Below are positions 46,003 to 56,269 of a stretch of DNA of 64,000 bases, in pieces (the first letter of the stretch is position 1; each line of letters opens with the position of its first letter). The notes beneath the pieces are model-generated. The model saw nothing but the letters and a program-made list of their open reading frames with translations, ran no database searches and was not told the origin of the DNA. Source of the stretch: Ignavibacteria bacterium (GTDB lineage Bacteria; Bacteroidota; Ignavibacteria; Tepidaquicellales; Tepidaquicellaceae); the NCBI GenBank assembly GCA_041649015.1, contig JBAZNU010000005.1, positions 62,001 through 126,000 of the forward strand, given 5' to 3'. The translations under genes and the position numbers were made by a program.

Positions 46003-46626
46003 TTATTGTTCTTTTGAGTTAATTCCTTTAACCATCGTATAACCTGTCAATTCCATGAAATTAAATTCATGGAACACATTATAGCCAATCCTTTTATAAA
46101 TTTCAACGTTTAAAATATTCGTAGTATCCAGCACTGTTTTTTGAGTTTCCGGATACTTTAAAGCATCATCTTCAGCACTCTCCATGAGCAAACGTGCGAA
46201 TCCTTTTTGGCGGTATATTTTTTTCACTGCGAGTTCATTTAAATATATGTGCTTTTCTTTAGGTTTATACAATGCGGTTTTCATGGCATATTCACCGATG
46301 TGTTTAACATTTGGATTGTTTGCTTTTATTCTCATCTTCTTAACTGCCTCGTTCATTTTATCATCCCATTCTTTTACATCGGGTCTAGTGTAAATTAGAC
46401 ATCCTGCAACCTGATTTCTGAAATACAAACCTTTTAACTGTAAGTTTAAACCTGGTACAATATCATAAACCATCATTTCGTATATGCATCTCGTAATCCT
46501 TTCTCTTTCTTTATATTCAGGGAAAAGTAAAAGATGCAAAGGATATTCCATGAACCCTTCAGTAAATATATTTACCGTTTCCTCATAATCTTCTTCTACA
46601 GATTTTATCTTGATGTTGTTTTCCAA
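46003..46626 (-). CDS. GNAT family N-acetyltransferase
   Basis: A 207-residue cytoplasmic acetyltransferase with the acetyl-CoA binding segment KKIYRQKGFARLLMESAEDDALK (residues about 134-156), preceded by the strand KHIYLNELAV and followed by TVLDTTNILNVEIYKRIGYNV. The acceptor substrate is unknown. The stop codon of the DUF5723-like gene is 2 bp upstream of its start, so the two are probably cotranscribed. Confidence 0.85.
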   Translation of the reverse strand: MENNIKIKSVEEDYEETVNIFTEGFMEYPLHLLLFPEYKERERITRCIYEMMVYDIVPGLNLQLKGLYFRNQVAGCLIYTRPDVKEWDDKMNEAVKKMRIKANNPNVKHIGEYAMKTALYKPKEKHIYLNELAVKKIYRQKGFARLLMESAEDDALKYPETQKTVLDTTNILNVEIYKRIGYNVFHEFNFMELTGYTMVKGINSKEQ

Positions 46627-46628
46627 TT

Positions 46629-48032
46629 CTAAATTTTAAAATTCATGTTTAGTCCAAGTGAGAAATTCTTAGTCTTTTTTGGAGCAAATACGCTTAGTAT
46701 GTTGTACGTTCCGAAATCCATCGAAAACGCTCCTGCATTTACACCCAAACCAAAACTAAGCTCAAATTTCTCTCGCCCACCGGCGACCAAACCAAGTCTT
46801 CCCGAAAGAAAGTTTAGCGGATTAATCTCATATCCGAACGCAACGATTGGAGTTGTCGTTCCGCCGTAATTGTCAGTAAATCCCTGGATGTAGTCAAGCG
46901 CAAAACTCATTAATTCCATATCCTCTGAATGAGTTTTACCGTTTCTCATTTGTTTATCCGAATAGTATTTATACTGTGCACCAATTCTGACTGTAGTCGG
47001 GAGCATCCTTGTAAAACCGCTAATAGGAGACCTCGTTCCGTTAATAACATCTTCAAGCGAATCGAGCTGTTCTTTCTTCGTTATATCGGTAATTAAAAAA
47101 CTTCCGTCGTAATAGTAATTTGCTGCATTTGATTTCCAGCTTATATAGCCGATATCAGTAACACTGAAACCAAGATTAAGTTTTCCGATATTGAAAAAGT
47201 TTTCAAGTGTTGTCGATAATCCGACATCGAATCCCAATCCGAAACCCGCATTATTCAGAGGCGGTTTTAACTTTCTTTCGGATGAAATACCTGAATACAG
47301 CAAGGTCATCCTTCCTGAACCGGAGATTTGATTGCTGTCATTCGTGAATATCCAAAGGTTGTTATTAATTATTTCAGAATAGTAGAAACCAAGTTGAGGC
47401 TTGAATGATGCACCCAGATTAATGTACTTAAAGTTTTTATTGTTCTTAATATCTAATTTTCTTGCGTATGAGAATGATATCTGCCGCGTCCACGAAGTAT
47501 TAAAATCAAGTTCGGAGAAATCATATTTTCTATTTACTTCATTACCAAAGAATGCCACTTCTAAAAAATCCTTGTCAAAATAAAAATGTCCTCCAACTCT
47601 TTCTTCAATCCCAAAACCAAACGTCCCGGCTTTCGTTCTTACAACTACAGATATAGGTTTAATATTCCCGATAGAATTAATAGGGGAGTTTCCAACCTGT
47701 TCTATAATATCGTTTTTATCATCTGAGTTTAAGTATTTTTTCGACCCGTCTGCATTTTTTGTGAAATATTGGTCAAGCAGGTTCAAAGGAGCAAAAGTTG
47801 CGTCGAACATAAATCCGAAATTGGTCGCAACACTAAAATCTACAACACTCGTATCAATACTTCTTTGGTTGATAATATTTGCGGGATTAAAACCTATAGC
47901 ATCTATGCTGTACGAAGCTGCTGTCGAAGCCCTGCCCATAGAATAATTTCGCACAGTAAACTGATACTGGGCAAATGAATCGGAAATGAAAACGATAAAT
48001 ATAATTATTAAAGGTATAATATGTTTATTCAT
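46629..48032 (-). CDS. DUF5723-like outer-membrane protein
   Basis: A 467-residue exported protein (signal peptide MNKHIIPLIIIFIVFISDSFAQ; I prefer this ATG at 48032 over the one at 48044). It begins YQFTVRNYSMGRASTAASYSIDAIGFNPAN, the opening typical of DUF5723 and PorV/FadL-like barrels, and continues with strand repeats such as AGTFGFGIEERVGGHFYF and LGFGFDVGLSTTLENFF to a terminal FSLGLNMNFKI. An outer-membrane barrel is likely; cargo or ligand is unknown. It lies downstream of a lipoprotein gene. Confidence 0.75.
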   Translation of the reverse strand: MNKHIIPLIIIFIVFISDSFAQYQFTVRNYSMGRASTAASYSIDAIGFNPANIINQRSIDTSVVDFSVATNFGFMFDATFAPLNLLDQYFTKNADGSKKYLNSDDKNDIIEQVGNSPINSIGNIKPISVVVRTKAGTFGFGIEERVGGHFYFDKDFLEVAFFGNEVNRKYDFSELDFNTSWTRQISFSYARKLDIKNNKNFKYINLGASFKPQLGFYYSEIINNNLWIFTNDSNQISGSGRMTLLYSGISSERKLKPPLNNAGFGLGFDVGLSTTLENFFNIGKLNLGFSVTDIGYISWKSNAANYYYDGSFLITDITKKEQLDSLEDVINGTRSPISGFTRMLPTTVRIGAQYKYYSDKQMRNGKTHSEDMELMSFALDYIQGFTDNYGGTTTPIVAFGYEINPLNFLSGRLGLVAGGREKFELSFGLGVNAGAFSMDFGTYNILSVFAPKKTKNFSLGLNMNFKI

Positions 48033-48052
48033 AAGTATTCTCATTCTGTTTT

Positions 48053-49642
48053 TTAATCCTCCTTTATTCTGTAAATTACTTTGCCGATACCCAATAGCTT
48101 CGTATAATCATTTTTGACAACTCGAATGTAAGATGTTGGATTTTGATCAGTATAGAACCTTGTATTATATACAACTTTCCCTGCTCGAAGTAATTTATCT
48201 ATTACTTCTTTTGGTACAGTCGTCCTGTATGTCTGCAGACTTATGCCGTTTACAAACCCGTTAATATCCACTGGTGCGCGGTTTACCCATATAGTGGAAT
48301 CAGATGAATTGCCTAACATCTGAGACAAAGAAAACAAAGGTACGTTGAATGAGTCAAGTACTTCTATTTTTGATATAGCAAATAAAGCAATCGCATTGAA
48401 CATTCTTAATTCAATATCCATACTCTGGCAGTTTTGCATTTTCTTCCTCTGGTCCTCATCGCTTATACCAAAATCCGTCGTGTCTTCCTGAATTACAGCA
48501 TTTGTCTGCGAAATATTCATGTTAATCGGAACGGAAAAATTCGTATTGGTTGAAAAGCTGTCAAGATAATTTGTGCTCCCGATAGTATATGGCTTATTAA
48601 TTAAAATTGTCTTTGCCACATAAATATCTTTTGGAATATTGCCGATAAATTCTGCAACATTACTGTTTAAGTTTGTTAAATAAAAAACACTCGAATCCTT
48701 ATCCTTGTCCAGTTTTAGGTTGAATAGTGTATCATTCATCGTCGGATTACCTCCGGGATTATACCTTAAATTAACCTTGTTGCCGTTCTTATTCACACCC
48801 TGTATTGATACCTGTTCGAAATCAAGCTGGTAATTATTCTCGTATCTTTTTAATGAAATGTATGTGTTGTTACCGTCAACATCGGCAAAATTTATAAATC
48901 CCTCTGGTACGTCAGTACCAAAAGGAGAATCTGTCCTGCTGTATTCTCTTTCAATGTAAGTTGGCTTTATCCTGCCGAAGATTCTTTCCACAGTATACGG
49001 AGTGACTTCCGAGCTAAACGTTGTGGGTTCATTCGTGTTTGAGATCGTTCTTAACTTCAATGATATTATATTCGATACCCCGTTGTTTGATTTATATACC
49101 CAGTTAAGTAAGGGAATATTTATCTGCCTTTGTGTATTTGTGGGTACCTGTATTGTATTAGTGTATTTCAATGTTGTATCATTCCTCGAACGAAGGTTTT
49201 CTAAAGAAAAATTAACTGTGTAAGAATTAATAGATGCTCCCCAGAATTTTAAAATTAACTCACCGCTCAGAAAACTTATAAATGATGCCTGTGTAGAATC
49301 ATCAAATTGAATAAATATCGTAGAGTCTTGTGTAAGGTTTGTCGGTACGTTATAAAATGACTGACCAACTCCGTCTGATTTAATTTCACTGAAGAGGTCA
49401 GTATTTGCCGTTGTTCCGGTCAGTATGACGTTACTGTTAAGACTATCGTACAGTATATTTGTTGAATGCTTAAGCATATCATAAATGTAATAATACCTGT
49501 TTATGATTGGTAAATTGCCTGTTATATCCCATTCGGGGGCTGTCGGTTCTTTTATATCACAGCCAGACTGCGATATTAAGGGTATTAATGATATCAGTAC
49601 TATTATAAATCTTAAGCGTAATTTTAATATATTCATATTCAT
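48053..49642 (-). CDS. Large lipoprotein of unknown function
   Basis: About 529 residues when started at the ATG at 49642 (MNMNILKLRLRFIIVLISLI). The lipobox is SQSGC, so it should be attached to a membrane. The rest is strand-rich, hydrophilic and repetitive without a family I recognise; segments such as DSSVFYLTNLNSNVAEFIGNIP suggest tandem immunoglobulin-like domains. An upstream alternative start at 49729 would put 29 extra residues before the signal segment and is less likely. It is divergent from the cargo gene at 49810, and the DUF5723-like gene follows. Confidence 0.75.
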   Translation of the reverse strand: MNMNILKLRLRFIIVLISLIPLISQSGCDIKEPTAPEWDITGNLPIINRYYYIYDMLKHSTNILYDSLNSNVILTGTTANTDLFSEIKSDGVGQSFYNVPTNLTQDSTIFIQFDDSTQASFISFLSGELILKFWGASINSYTVNFSLENLRSRNDTTLKYTNTIQVPTNTQRQINIPLLNWVYKSNNGVSNIISLKLRTISNTNEPTTFSSEVTPYTVERIFGRIKPTYIEREYSRTDSPFGTDVPEGFINFADVDGNNTYISLKRYENNYQLDFEQVSIQGVNKNGNKVNLRYNPGGNPTMNDTLFNLKLDKDKDSSVFYLTNLNSNVAEFIGNIPKDIYVAKTILINKPYTIGSTNYLDSFSTNTNFSVPINMNISQTNAVIQEDTTDFGISDEDQRKKMQNCQSMDIELRMFNAIALFAISKIEVLDSFNVPLFSLSQMLGNSSDSTIWVNRAPVDINGFVNGISLQTYRTTVPKEVIDKLLRAGKVVYNTRFYTDQNPTSYIRVVKNDYTKLLGIGKVIYRIKED

Positions 49643-49809
49643 GATTTTAATTTCGACTAATTTTTTTATTCTACAGCTAAATGTCAATGTATAAATTATT
49701 ATTGCTGTTTCAAAGGATTGCAATCGCATTCAGGATAGACTTAATTGCGTTTAACTTAAGATTATTTATAGCTAAATTATCTCCCTTTATCAATTTAAAA
49801 TAACAAAAA

Positions 49810-52680
49810 ATGAAGAAATTGTTTCTCTCTCTGATGTTGCTCGCATTAGTGTGCAATATCGCTTTCTCTCAGGAAAAATGGTCACAAACCTCAAAACCTC
49901 TTGGGATTTACAATAAACTTCCTCAGAAATTCGTTTCTTGGGAAAATCCAAACAAAGAGCAGACACTTTATTATACTCCGATGGGTGTAATGGCGGTCAG
50001 TCCCAATATCAGGGTATTACCGAATTCAAACGAGCAGAATGAAGTTGTTCTCGTAAGTCAAACTGCAAATCCGAACTTTATGTTTGGTTCAGCAAATACA
50101 AGCGTCGGCTCTACTTATGGTCAGGGTTGTTACGTTACAACTAACGGTGGTCTTAACTGGTACGGCACGGATTTAATGCCGAACGAGCCTGGATCAACTT
50201 CTGACCCTGCACCTACTATTGATAAAAATGGTGTCATTGTTTTTACGTCATTAAATACTACGGGTACGACTTTTATGTACGGTCAGTATTCGACTAATTA
50301 CGGCGTAAACTGGTCGATGCCATATACAATTACTAGCGTTAGTTCAGATAAAAACTTTTCAGGAACTGACGACTATCCCGCAAGTCCTTACTACGGAAGG
50401 TCTTACACAGTCTGGAGTAACTTTGCTCTTTCTAATCCTCCTATAGTATTTTCTTACACAACTAATAGCGGTGTATCATGGAGCACAATGTCTCAAATTA
50501 ATAATCCTCCTTCAAATCATTACTCGCAGGGCTGCGATATTATTACAGGTCCGGGCGGTGTTATTTACGTAACTTGGGCAGCACCACTCTCATCTAGTCC
50601 ATACACTGAAGATTACTATGGTTTTGCAAAGTCAACAAACGGCGGTGCAAACTGGACTGTTACAGAAAATGCTTTTGATGGTAATGGTATACGTACATCC
50701 TCATACAATGGCTGGGGTGTCAGAGTTAACGGTTTCCCGCGTATTGGTGTTGATAGAAGCGGCGGACCATACAATGGTTATATTTATATTGTTCTACCTC
50801 AGGTCAATCTTGCACCCGCAGGCAGCGATGCAGACGTTGTTATTCATCGTTCAACTGACGGCGGTACTACTTGGTCAGCAGGTATTAGAGTCAACCAGGA
50901 TGCAATGAACAACGGTAAAGTTCAGTTCTTCCCTGCAATCAGAGTTGATGAAAACGGCGGTGTTAATGTTGTTTATTATGATAATAGAAATTATCCTTCA
51001 TATGGCGATTCATGCGAAACATACATGTCACGTTCAATCGACGGCGGATTAACGTGGACTGATATTTTAATTTCCGACCATCGCTGGAGACCGCGCGGTG
51101 AAGGCGGCTCAGGTACATATATGGGTGATTATATTGGTATCACTTCAGGAAATAACAAAATTTGGCCTTTCTGGTGTGATAATAAATTCGGTAATTTTCA
51201 GGCATGGACTGCTTCAGTTGATATCGGTCCTGCAATAACTCATACGGCACTCGGTAATACGGAGCAAGTTTCAGGAAACAGAGAAGTTAACTGTGTAATT
51301 ATTCCCGCAGGTAGTCCGATTACTCCATCTTCAGTTAAACTTTATTACTCAAAAGATAATCCTGTTTTAACCTCAAACGTTACAATGACAAACGGCGGTG
51401 GTGATAACTGGAATGCTAATCTTCCGCTTTCGGGCGCAGGTCTTTATAGATATTACATGACTGCAACTGACGCATTAAACAGAACTGTAACTTATCCTTC
51501 AGGAGCACCCGCAAACACGGTTTCTTTTATAGCAGCTCCTGACACTACAAAACCTGTTATAGTTCATACGACACTTACTGACGTACCGAAAACTTTATGG
51601 CCCGCAACCGTAACCGCTACAGTTACTGATAATATCGGTGTTGATTCAGCATGGGTAAAGTGGTACAAAAATAATACAGGCACGGGTGTTAAACAGTTTA
51701 AATTATTGAATTCAGGGGGCTCAACATATTCTGCTGCTTTCAATTCTTTAGGTAGTGACGTTCAGGCTGGAGATTCGATATTTTATAGAGTTTTTGCTCG
51801 TGATAACTCTGCCGCACATAATACGGATTCAACTACCTTGAGGACTTTTAAGATTATTTCACAGGCTACATCGTGTATCGGTACAGGTACAACTTCAACA
51901 AGTTATCCATTCTATACACTTTACGAAGATTCGAGAACACAGATATTATACAAAGCCGATGAAATTATCGCAGGAGGCGGTGGCGCTGGATTTATAAATA
52001 AAATTGGGTTTACTATATTGACCGTAGGTTCACCGGCAATGAATGGTTTTTCAGTAAAGATGCAGACTATAACTGCTTCCACCATTTCATCCTGGACTAA
52101 TATCGGATGGAGTGAAGTATTTACATCGTCTGCTTACACACCTCCGGGTAGCGGACTACAGTATATTGAACTTGCTACGCCTTACTACTGGAATGGAACA
52201 GGTAATCTTCTTGTTGAAATTTGTTTTGATAATTCTGATTGGTCAAGCAATAGTACAGTCGCAGGAACATCGCAGACTGGTACTGTTGTTCATAATCACC
52301 TTGACAATGCTGTTGGTTGTAGTCTTACAGCTACATCAACTTCATCAACCCGTCCTAATGTATGCTTTGTTATTAATACTGCAGTAGGCATTAATCCGGT
52401 CGGCTCAACGATTCCGAATGTTTACTCTTTAAGCCAGAATTATCCAAATCCATTTAATCCGGCGACAAAAATAAACTTTGCTCTTCCGAAGCAAGGACTC
52501 GTGACATTAAAGATTTACGACGTACTCGGTAGGGAAGTTAGAACACTCGTAAACGAAGTAAAGTCAGCCGGTAGCTATACAGTTGACTTCAACGCATCAG
52601 AATTTTCAAGCGGTGTCTATTTCTACAGGCTGCAATCAGAAGGATTTACCGATATTAAGAAAATGATGTTAATCAAATAA
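49810..52680 (+). CDS. T9SS-sorted BNR/sialidase-like secreted protein (cargo 3)
   Basis: A 956-residue exported protein (signal peptide MKKLFLSLMLLALVCNIAFS). At least four Asp-box (BNR) turns are visible, for example TTNGGLNWYG, STNGGANWTV, STDGGTTWSAG and SIDGGLTWTDI, so the first half is probably a six-bladed sialidase-like propeller; the catalytic arginine triad of true sialidases is not identified. Central segments (about 490-720) look like immunoglobulin-type domains. The C-terminus is the type IX sorting domain NYPNPFNPATKINFALPKQ to GVYFYRLQSEGFTDIKKMMLIK. A perfect terminator follows. Confidence 0.9.
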   Translation: MKKLFLSLMLLALVCNIAFSQEKWSQTSKPLGIYNKLPQKFVSWENPNKEQTLYYTPMGVMAVSPNIRVLPNSNEQNEVVLVSQTANPNFMFGSANTSVGSTYGQGCYVTTNGGLNWYGTDLMPNEPGSTSDPAPTIDKNGVIVFTSLNTTGTTFMYGQYSTNYGVNWSMPYTITSVSSDKNFSGTDDYPASPYYGRSYTVWSNFALSNPPIVFSYTTNSGVSWSTMSQINNPPSNHYSQGCDIITGPGGVIYVTWAAPLSSSPYTEDYYGFAKSTNGGANWTVTENAFDGNGIRTSSYNGWGVRVNGFPRIGVDRSGGPYNGYIYIVLPQVNLAPAGSDADVVIHRSTDGGTTWSAGIRVNQDAMNNGKVQFFPAIRVDENGGVNVVYYDNRNYPSYGDSCETYMSRSIDGGLTWTDILISDHRWRPRGEGGSGTYMGDYIGITSGNNKIWPFWCDNKFGNFQAWTASVDIGPAITHTALGNTEQVSGNREVNCVIIPAGSPITPSSVKLYYSKDNPVLTSNVTMTNGGGDNWNANLPLSGAGLYRYYMTATDALNRTVTYPSGAPANTVSFIAAPDTTKPVIVHTTLTDVPKTLWPATVTATVTDNIGVDSAWVKWYKNNTGTGVKQFKLLNSGGSTYSAAFNSLGSDVQAGDSIFYRVFARDNSAAHNTDSTTLRTFKIISQATSCIGTGTTSTSYPFYTLYEDSRTQILYKADEIIAGGGGAGFINKIGFTILTVGSPAMNGFSVKMQTITASTISSWTNIGWSEVFTSSAYTPPGSGLQYIELATPYYWNGTGNLLVEICFDNSDWSSNSTVAGTSQTGTVVHNHLDNAVGCSLTATSTSSTRPNVCFVINTAVGINPVGSTIPNVYSLSQNYPNPFNPATKINFALPKQGLVTLKIYDVLGREVRTLVNEVKSAGSYTVDFNASEFSSGVYFYRLQSEGFTDIKKMMLIK

Positions 52681-52721
52681 TTATCGATAAATTTATTCCT
52701 GTACATTCATGAATATTAATC

Positions 52722-52751
52722 AGGCGGTCATTCATTGACCGCCTTTTTTTG
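52722..52751 (+). terminator. Intrinsic terminator after cargo 3
   Basis: AGGCGGTCA (52722-52730) pairs with TGACCGCCT (52736-52744), loop TTCAT, followed by TTTTTTT. Confidence 0.92.
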
Positions 52752-52939
52752 GATTATTCCGTTCCATTTCATCCTTCATCCTAAACATACACATAAAGTT
52801 TATAAATTTCCGCTGTTTCACTATCCCTTACACCTATTCGGGACACTTACTCACTTTTCCCAATCTGCATTGCATATTTTTAAATAATACCATAATTTTT
52901 ACTTGCGGCTTATACCCCAGAAATTAAATAAAATAATTG

Positions 52940-54028
52940 ATGAATAAGAAAGCTGTTTTTCCGGGTCAGTATATTCAGGGGCAAGGTGCTATCACTGAGT
53001 TACTTGAACTTATTAATCTCTTCGGTTCCAAAGGACTAATTCTGTGTTCAAAATCTGTTAAGAATAATATCTTTCCCAAATTCGCATCTCAGGAAATTAT
53101 GAATGTTCCTTTCGAGCTTTTCAGCGGTGAATGCTGTGAGGATGAACTCAACCGAATTGCACATATTATTAAATCGAAAAGTATCGATGTCATAATTGGC
53201 GCTGGTGGAGGCAAGGTTATTGATACTGCTAAAATTGCAGCCGATAGGGCAGATATTCCTGTTATAGTAGTTCCAACTATAGCATCTACCGACGCACCTT
53301 GCAGCGGCTGTGCTGTTACATACACACCCTCAGGTGTCTTCGAAGCTGTCCACTATCAGAAGAAAAATCCTTCTGCAGTTATTGTTGATTTGAATATTAT
53401 CGCTAATGCACCGGTCAGGTTTCTCGTTGCAGGTATGGGTGATGCTCTTGCTACATGGTTCGAAGCAAGGTCTTGTGCGAATTCGCAATCAAAAAACGAA
53501 TGCGGCGGTTTAACAACTCTAGCAGGTTTGCACATCGCAAAGTTGTGTTACGAAACAATTCTGGAATATGGTGTTTCCGCAAAAACTGCAAACGAAAACC
53601 ATGAAATCACCCTGGCACTTGAATACATAACTGAAGCCAATATACTCCTTAGCGGAATCGGTTTTGAAAGCAGCGGTCTTGCTTCAGCTCATGCCGTTCA
53701 CAACGGACTTACTGCTCTCGAAGAGACTCATCGATATTATCACGGTGAGAAAGTAGCGTTCGGAGTCCTTACTGGACTACATCTTAATGCAGCATCTTCG
53801 GAAGAAATAAACACAGTCTATTCATTCTGCGAGTCAATCGGATTGCCAACAACATTATCAGAACTTGGAATTACTAAAATTGATAGAAATTACATAATGA
53901 AGGCTGCTGAAAATGCATGTATAGAGGGTTCTTCCATTTTTCATGAATCCTGCATAGTTACTGTCGATAAGGTTCTCGATGCTATGCTAATCGCAGACTC
54001 TTTTGGAAATTTAAGAAAAATTAATTAA
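52940..54028 (+). CDS. Glycerol dehydrogenase-like iron alcohol dehydrogenase
   Basis: A 362-residue protein of the iron-containing alcohol dehydrogenase family, closest to glycerol dehydrogenase (GldA). Motifs: GAGGGKVIDTAK for the NAD-binding loop, VVPTIASTDAPCSG, GMGDALATWFEA with the metal Asp, and HAVHNGLTALEETHRYYHGEKVAFG supplying the metal His residues. It would oxidise glycerol to dihydroxyacetone with NAD+, though related enzymes use other alcohols. I start it at the ATG at 52940; a TTG at 52937 precedes it directly. Confidence 0.88.
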   Translation: MNKKAVFPGQYIQGQGAITELLELINLFGSKGLILCSKSVKNNIFPKFASQEIMNVPFELFSGECCEDELNRIAHIIKSKSIDVIIGAGGGKVIDTAKIAADRADIPVIVVPTIASTDAPCSGCAVTYTPSGVFEAVHYQKKNPSAVIVDLNIIANAPVRFLVAGMGDALATWFEARSCANSQSKNECGGLTTLAGLHIAKLCYETILEYGVSAKTANENHEITLALEYITEANILLSGIGFESSGLASAHAVHNGLTALEETHRYYHGEKVAFGVLTGLHLNAASSEEINTVYSFCESIGLPTTLSELGITKIDRNYIMKAAENACIEGSSIFHESCIVTVDKVLDAMLIADSFGNLRKIN

Positions 54029-54040
54029 ACTTGTAAAATT

Positions 54041-55144
54041 ATGAAAAAACTTATTGTATTATTAATTGCTGTCACGGCTGTATTAACTTCTTTTGCATTT
54101 CAAGATTACTCTGATAAGTCAGCATCAAAAATTGAAATATTCATGAATGATGTTCCGTTTGTTACTGAAAAATATACTCGTATAGGTTACACCTTAAAAA
54201 TGTGGGAATGGAAAAATGAAGGTCTTATTCTCATGAAAGTTGTTGTGCTGGACAATAACTCTAAAGCAGAGCTTTTTACGATTGAGAAAGATGATTTACC
54301 GCCAATTTATACAGACCCGCTGCCTTCTTCTAAAGATATTACTTTCGATAAAATAGATGCTTATTATATGTCTATACAACTCCCCATTCCAATTAATAAT
54401 CCTTTACCCTCTGACGTTTCGCATAAGTTCTTCATGAAAGATACCGTGAACAATAAAGAATTAATCGTTGAAGGAGGTACTTTCTCCCCGCGTAAGGACG
54501 AAAAACCTTTGGTAATCTCTTCTCCAGTTAAAGGCAATGATTATATTTTTATGAATCAGTCAACGTTGCAGTACCATTTCTTTACACTGTTTTTCATGCA
54601 TGGTAAAGTTGGGTACGGCGAACGTTATGCCTCGGATATAGTTCAAATAAATGAAAATAATGAGTTTTCAAAAGGTGACCCGAAAATGAATTCTTCTTAT
54701 TTCTGTTATGGCAATTCTCTTTACGCGGTAGGTGACGGTGTGGTTTATCATGTTCTCGAAGGTCAGAAAGAAAATAAAGGTGATGCTCAGGACGTTACGT
54801 TTAACAATATTGAAGAGTATGCAGGCAATCATATAATACTGAAACTCGATAATGGTTTTTATGCCGTTTATGCTCACTGCATTCCCGGGTCCATTCTTTT
54901 CAAGAAGGGTGAACGCGTAAAAGAGGGGATGCCTATTGCTCTTCTCGGTAACTCGGGTAATTCTACAATGCCTCACCTTCATTTTTCTGTAAATGATGGT
55001 CCAGATTTCCTTATGTCTGCAAGTATTCCTTTTGTTATTAAAGAATACACAAAAATCCGTGAATACCTAAATCCCGATTTTAAGGACTCAATCACAGTTA
55101 CAAATTCAATGATGGAAGAAACAAGTATCGTAAATATTAAATAA
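54041..55144 (+). CDS. Exported M23 family peptidase
   Basis: A 367-residue secreted protein (signal peptide MKKLIVLLIAVTAVLTSFAF). The C-terminal half is an M23/LytM domain: YASDIVQI (zinc Asp; the usual HxxxD histidine appears as Arg), ADGVV-like turn AVGDGVVYHVLEGQKEN, YAVYAHCIPGSILFKKGERVKEG and the MPHLHFSV motif. Such enzymes cleave peptidoglycan cross-links or periplasmic peptides. The altered first zinc-binding segment is also seen in related subfamilies, so activity is unproven. It lies 12 bp after the dehydrogenase gene. Confidence 0.85.
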   Translation: MKKLIVLLIAVTAVLTSFAFQDYSDKSASKIEIFMNDVPFVTEKYTRIGYTLKMWEWKNEGLILMKVVVLDNNSKAELFTIEKDDLPPIYTDPLPSSKDITFDKIDAYYMSIQLPIPINNPLPSDVSHKFFMKDTVNNKELIVEGGTFSPRKDEKPLVISSPVKGNDYIFMNQSTLQYHFFTLFFMHGKVGYGERYASDIVQINENNEFSKGDPKMNSSYFCYGNSLYAVGDGVVYHVLEGQKENKGDAQDVTFNNIEEYAGNHIILKLDNGFYAVYAHCIPGSILFKKGERVKEGMPIALLGNSGNSTMPHLHFSVNDGPDFLMSASIPFVIKEYTKIREYLNPDFKDSITVTNSMMEETSIVNIK

Positions 55145-55150
55145 TTTTAT

Positions 55151-56269
55151 ATGAAACACTTATATGCGGTTATATTAGTAGTTTTACTTCTGCTAATTAA
55201 TTCATGCAGTGACGATTTCTCATCGTCTTCGCCGTATGTTAATGTAAACGAAATTATTTCTCAGCTGAAAAATTCTGCTGATTCTATTACTCATAATACT
55301 CACATTCCTGGTGTTGTTGCTCTTGTCGTTGATAAAAAACGCGGCTTCGACTGGATTTATGCTTCCGGTTATTCAGATTTGCAGAATAGTATCGCATCAA
55401 ATTATAACTTTAATTTCCGCGTTGGAAGTGTTACTAAAACAATGACCATTACCGTCTTACTTCAGCTCGTCTCCGAGGGGAAATTGACACTAAACGATAA
55501 ACTCTCAAAGTTCTATCCGCAATATCCAAAATCTGACAGTATTACAATAAGGATGCTATGCAATATGACAAGCCGAATCCGCAACTATACCGGTCCTGAT
55601 TTCTTTTCAGAGATGTGGGCAAATCCGCTAAAAATCTGGTCTGTAGATGAGCTTATAGACAAGGGATTCGCAAATGGATTCGATTCAATTCCGGGTTTAG
55701 GATTCAATTATTCTAACACAAACACTATTCTTGTTGGTAAAATAATACAGCAGATTACAAATAATTCTCTTGAACATGAAATCAATACAAGAATTTTTCA
55801 AAAATTAAATCTTCCTAATACTGGTTTTCTCACAAGCGGTACTGAATTGCCGGGACTTCACGGAAGAGGGTACTTCTTTATCGACTATGTTCCGGGGCAG
55901 GATTTAACCGAATACTTCGACCTTTCTTGGGGTTGGGCTGCCGGTTCTGCTTATTCTAAACCGCGTGAACTCCAACGATTTGTTGAAGCTCTTGTACGCG
56001 GTGGATTACTTCCTGACTCACTTCAGCAAAAACGTCTTAACGAAGATTTTTATTATTTGAATGCAAAAGATAGTTACGGTCTCGGTCTAATCCGTCATGG
56101 ATCATTCTACGGGCATTCGGGCGATTTGCCGGGTTACATGACCTCGATGTATCATAGTAATGAAAAAGACTGTACCATTATATTATATTATAACGGTCTC
56201 CTGCGTGAAACACAGGTCGAAGACTTGTTAATGACCTATTTACGGATTCTCTACGGCAACGACTATTAG
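55151..56269 (+). CDS. Serine beta-lactamase-like lipoprotein (class C/PBP fold)
   Basis: A 372-residue lipoprotein (lipobox LLLINSC). Penicillin-binding-type active-site motifs are present: SxxK in GSVTKTMTITVL, YxN in NYSNTNTILVGK, and a HSGDLPGYMTSMY equivalent of the KTG motif. This is the class C beta-lactamase/D,D-carboxypeptidase/esterase fold; substrates in this family vary widely, so antibiotic hydrolysis must not be assumed. It follows the M23 gene by 6 bp and both act on the cell envelope. Confidence 0.88.
   Translation: MKHLYAVILVVLLLLINSCSDDFSSSSPYVNVNEIISQLKNSADSITHNTHIPGVVALVVDKKRGFDWIYASGYSDLQNSIASNYNFNFRVGSVTKTMTITVLLQLVSEGKLTLNDKLSKFYPQYPKSDSITIRMLCNMTSRIRNYTGPDFFSEMWANPLKIWSVDELIDKGFANGFDSIPGLGFNYSNTNTILVGKIIQQITNNSLEHEINTRIFQKLNLPNTGFLTSGTELPGLHGRGYFFIDYVPGQDLTEYFDLSWGWAAGSAYSKPRELQRFVEALVRGGLLPDSLQQKRLNEDFYYLNAKDSYGLGLIRHGSFYGHSGDLPGYMTSMYHSNEKDCTIILYYNGLLRETQVEDLLMTYLRILYGNDY

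Noticed and set aside
55151..56269. Antibiotic-resistance beta-lactamase
   Set aside because: The fold covers esterases and D,D-peptidases as well; sequence alone does not show antibiotic hydrolysis, so only the fold is called.
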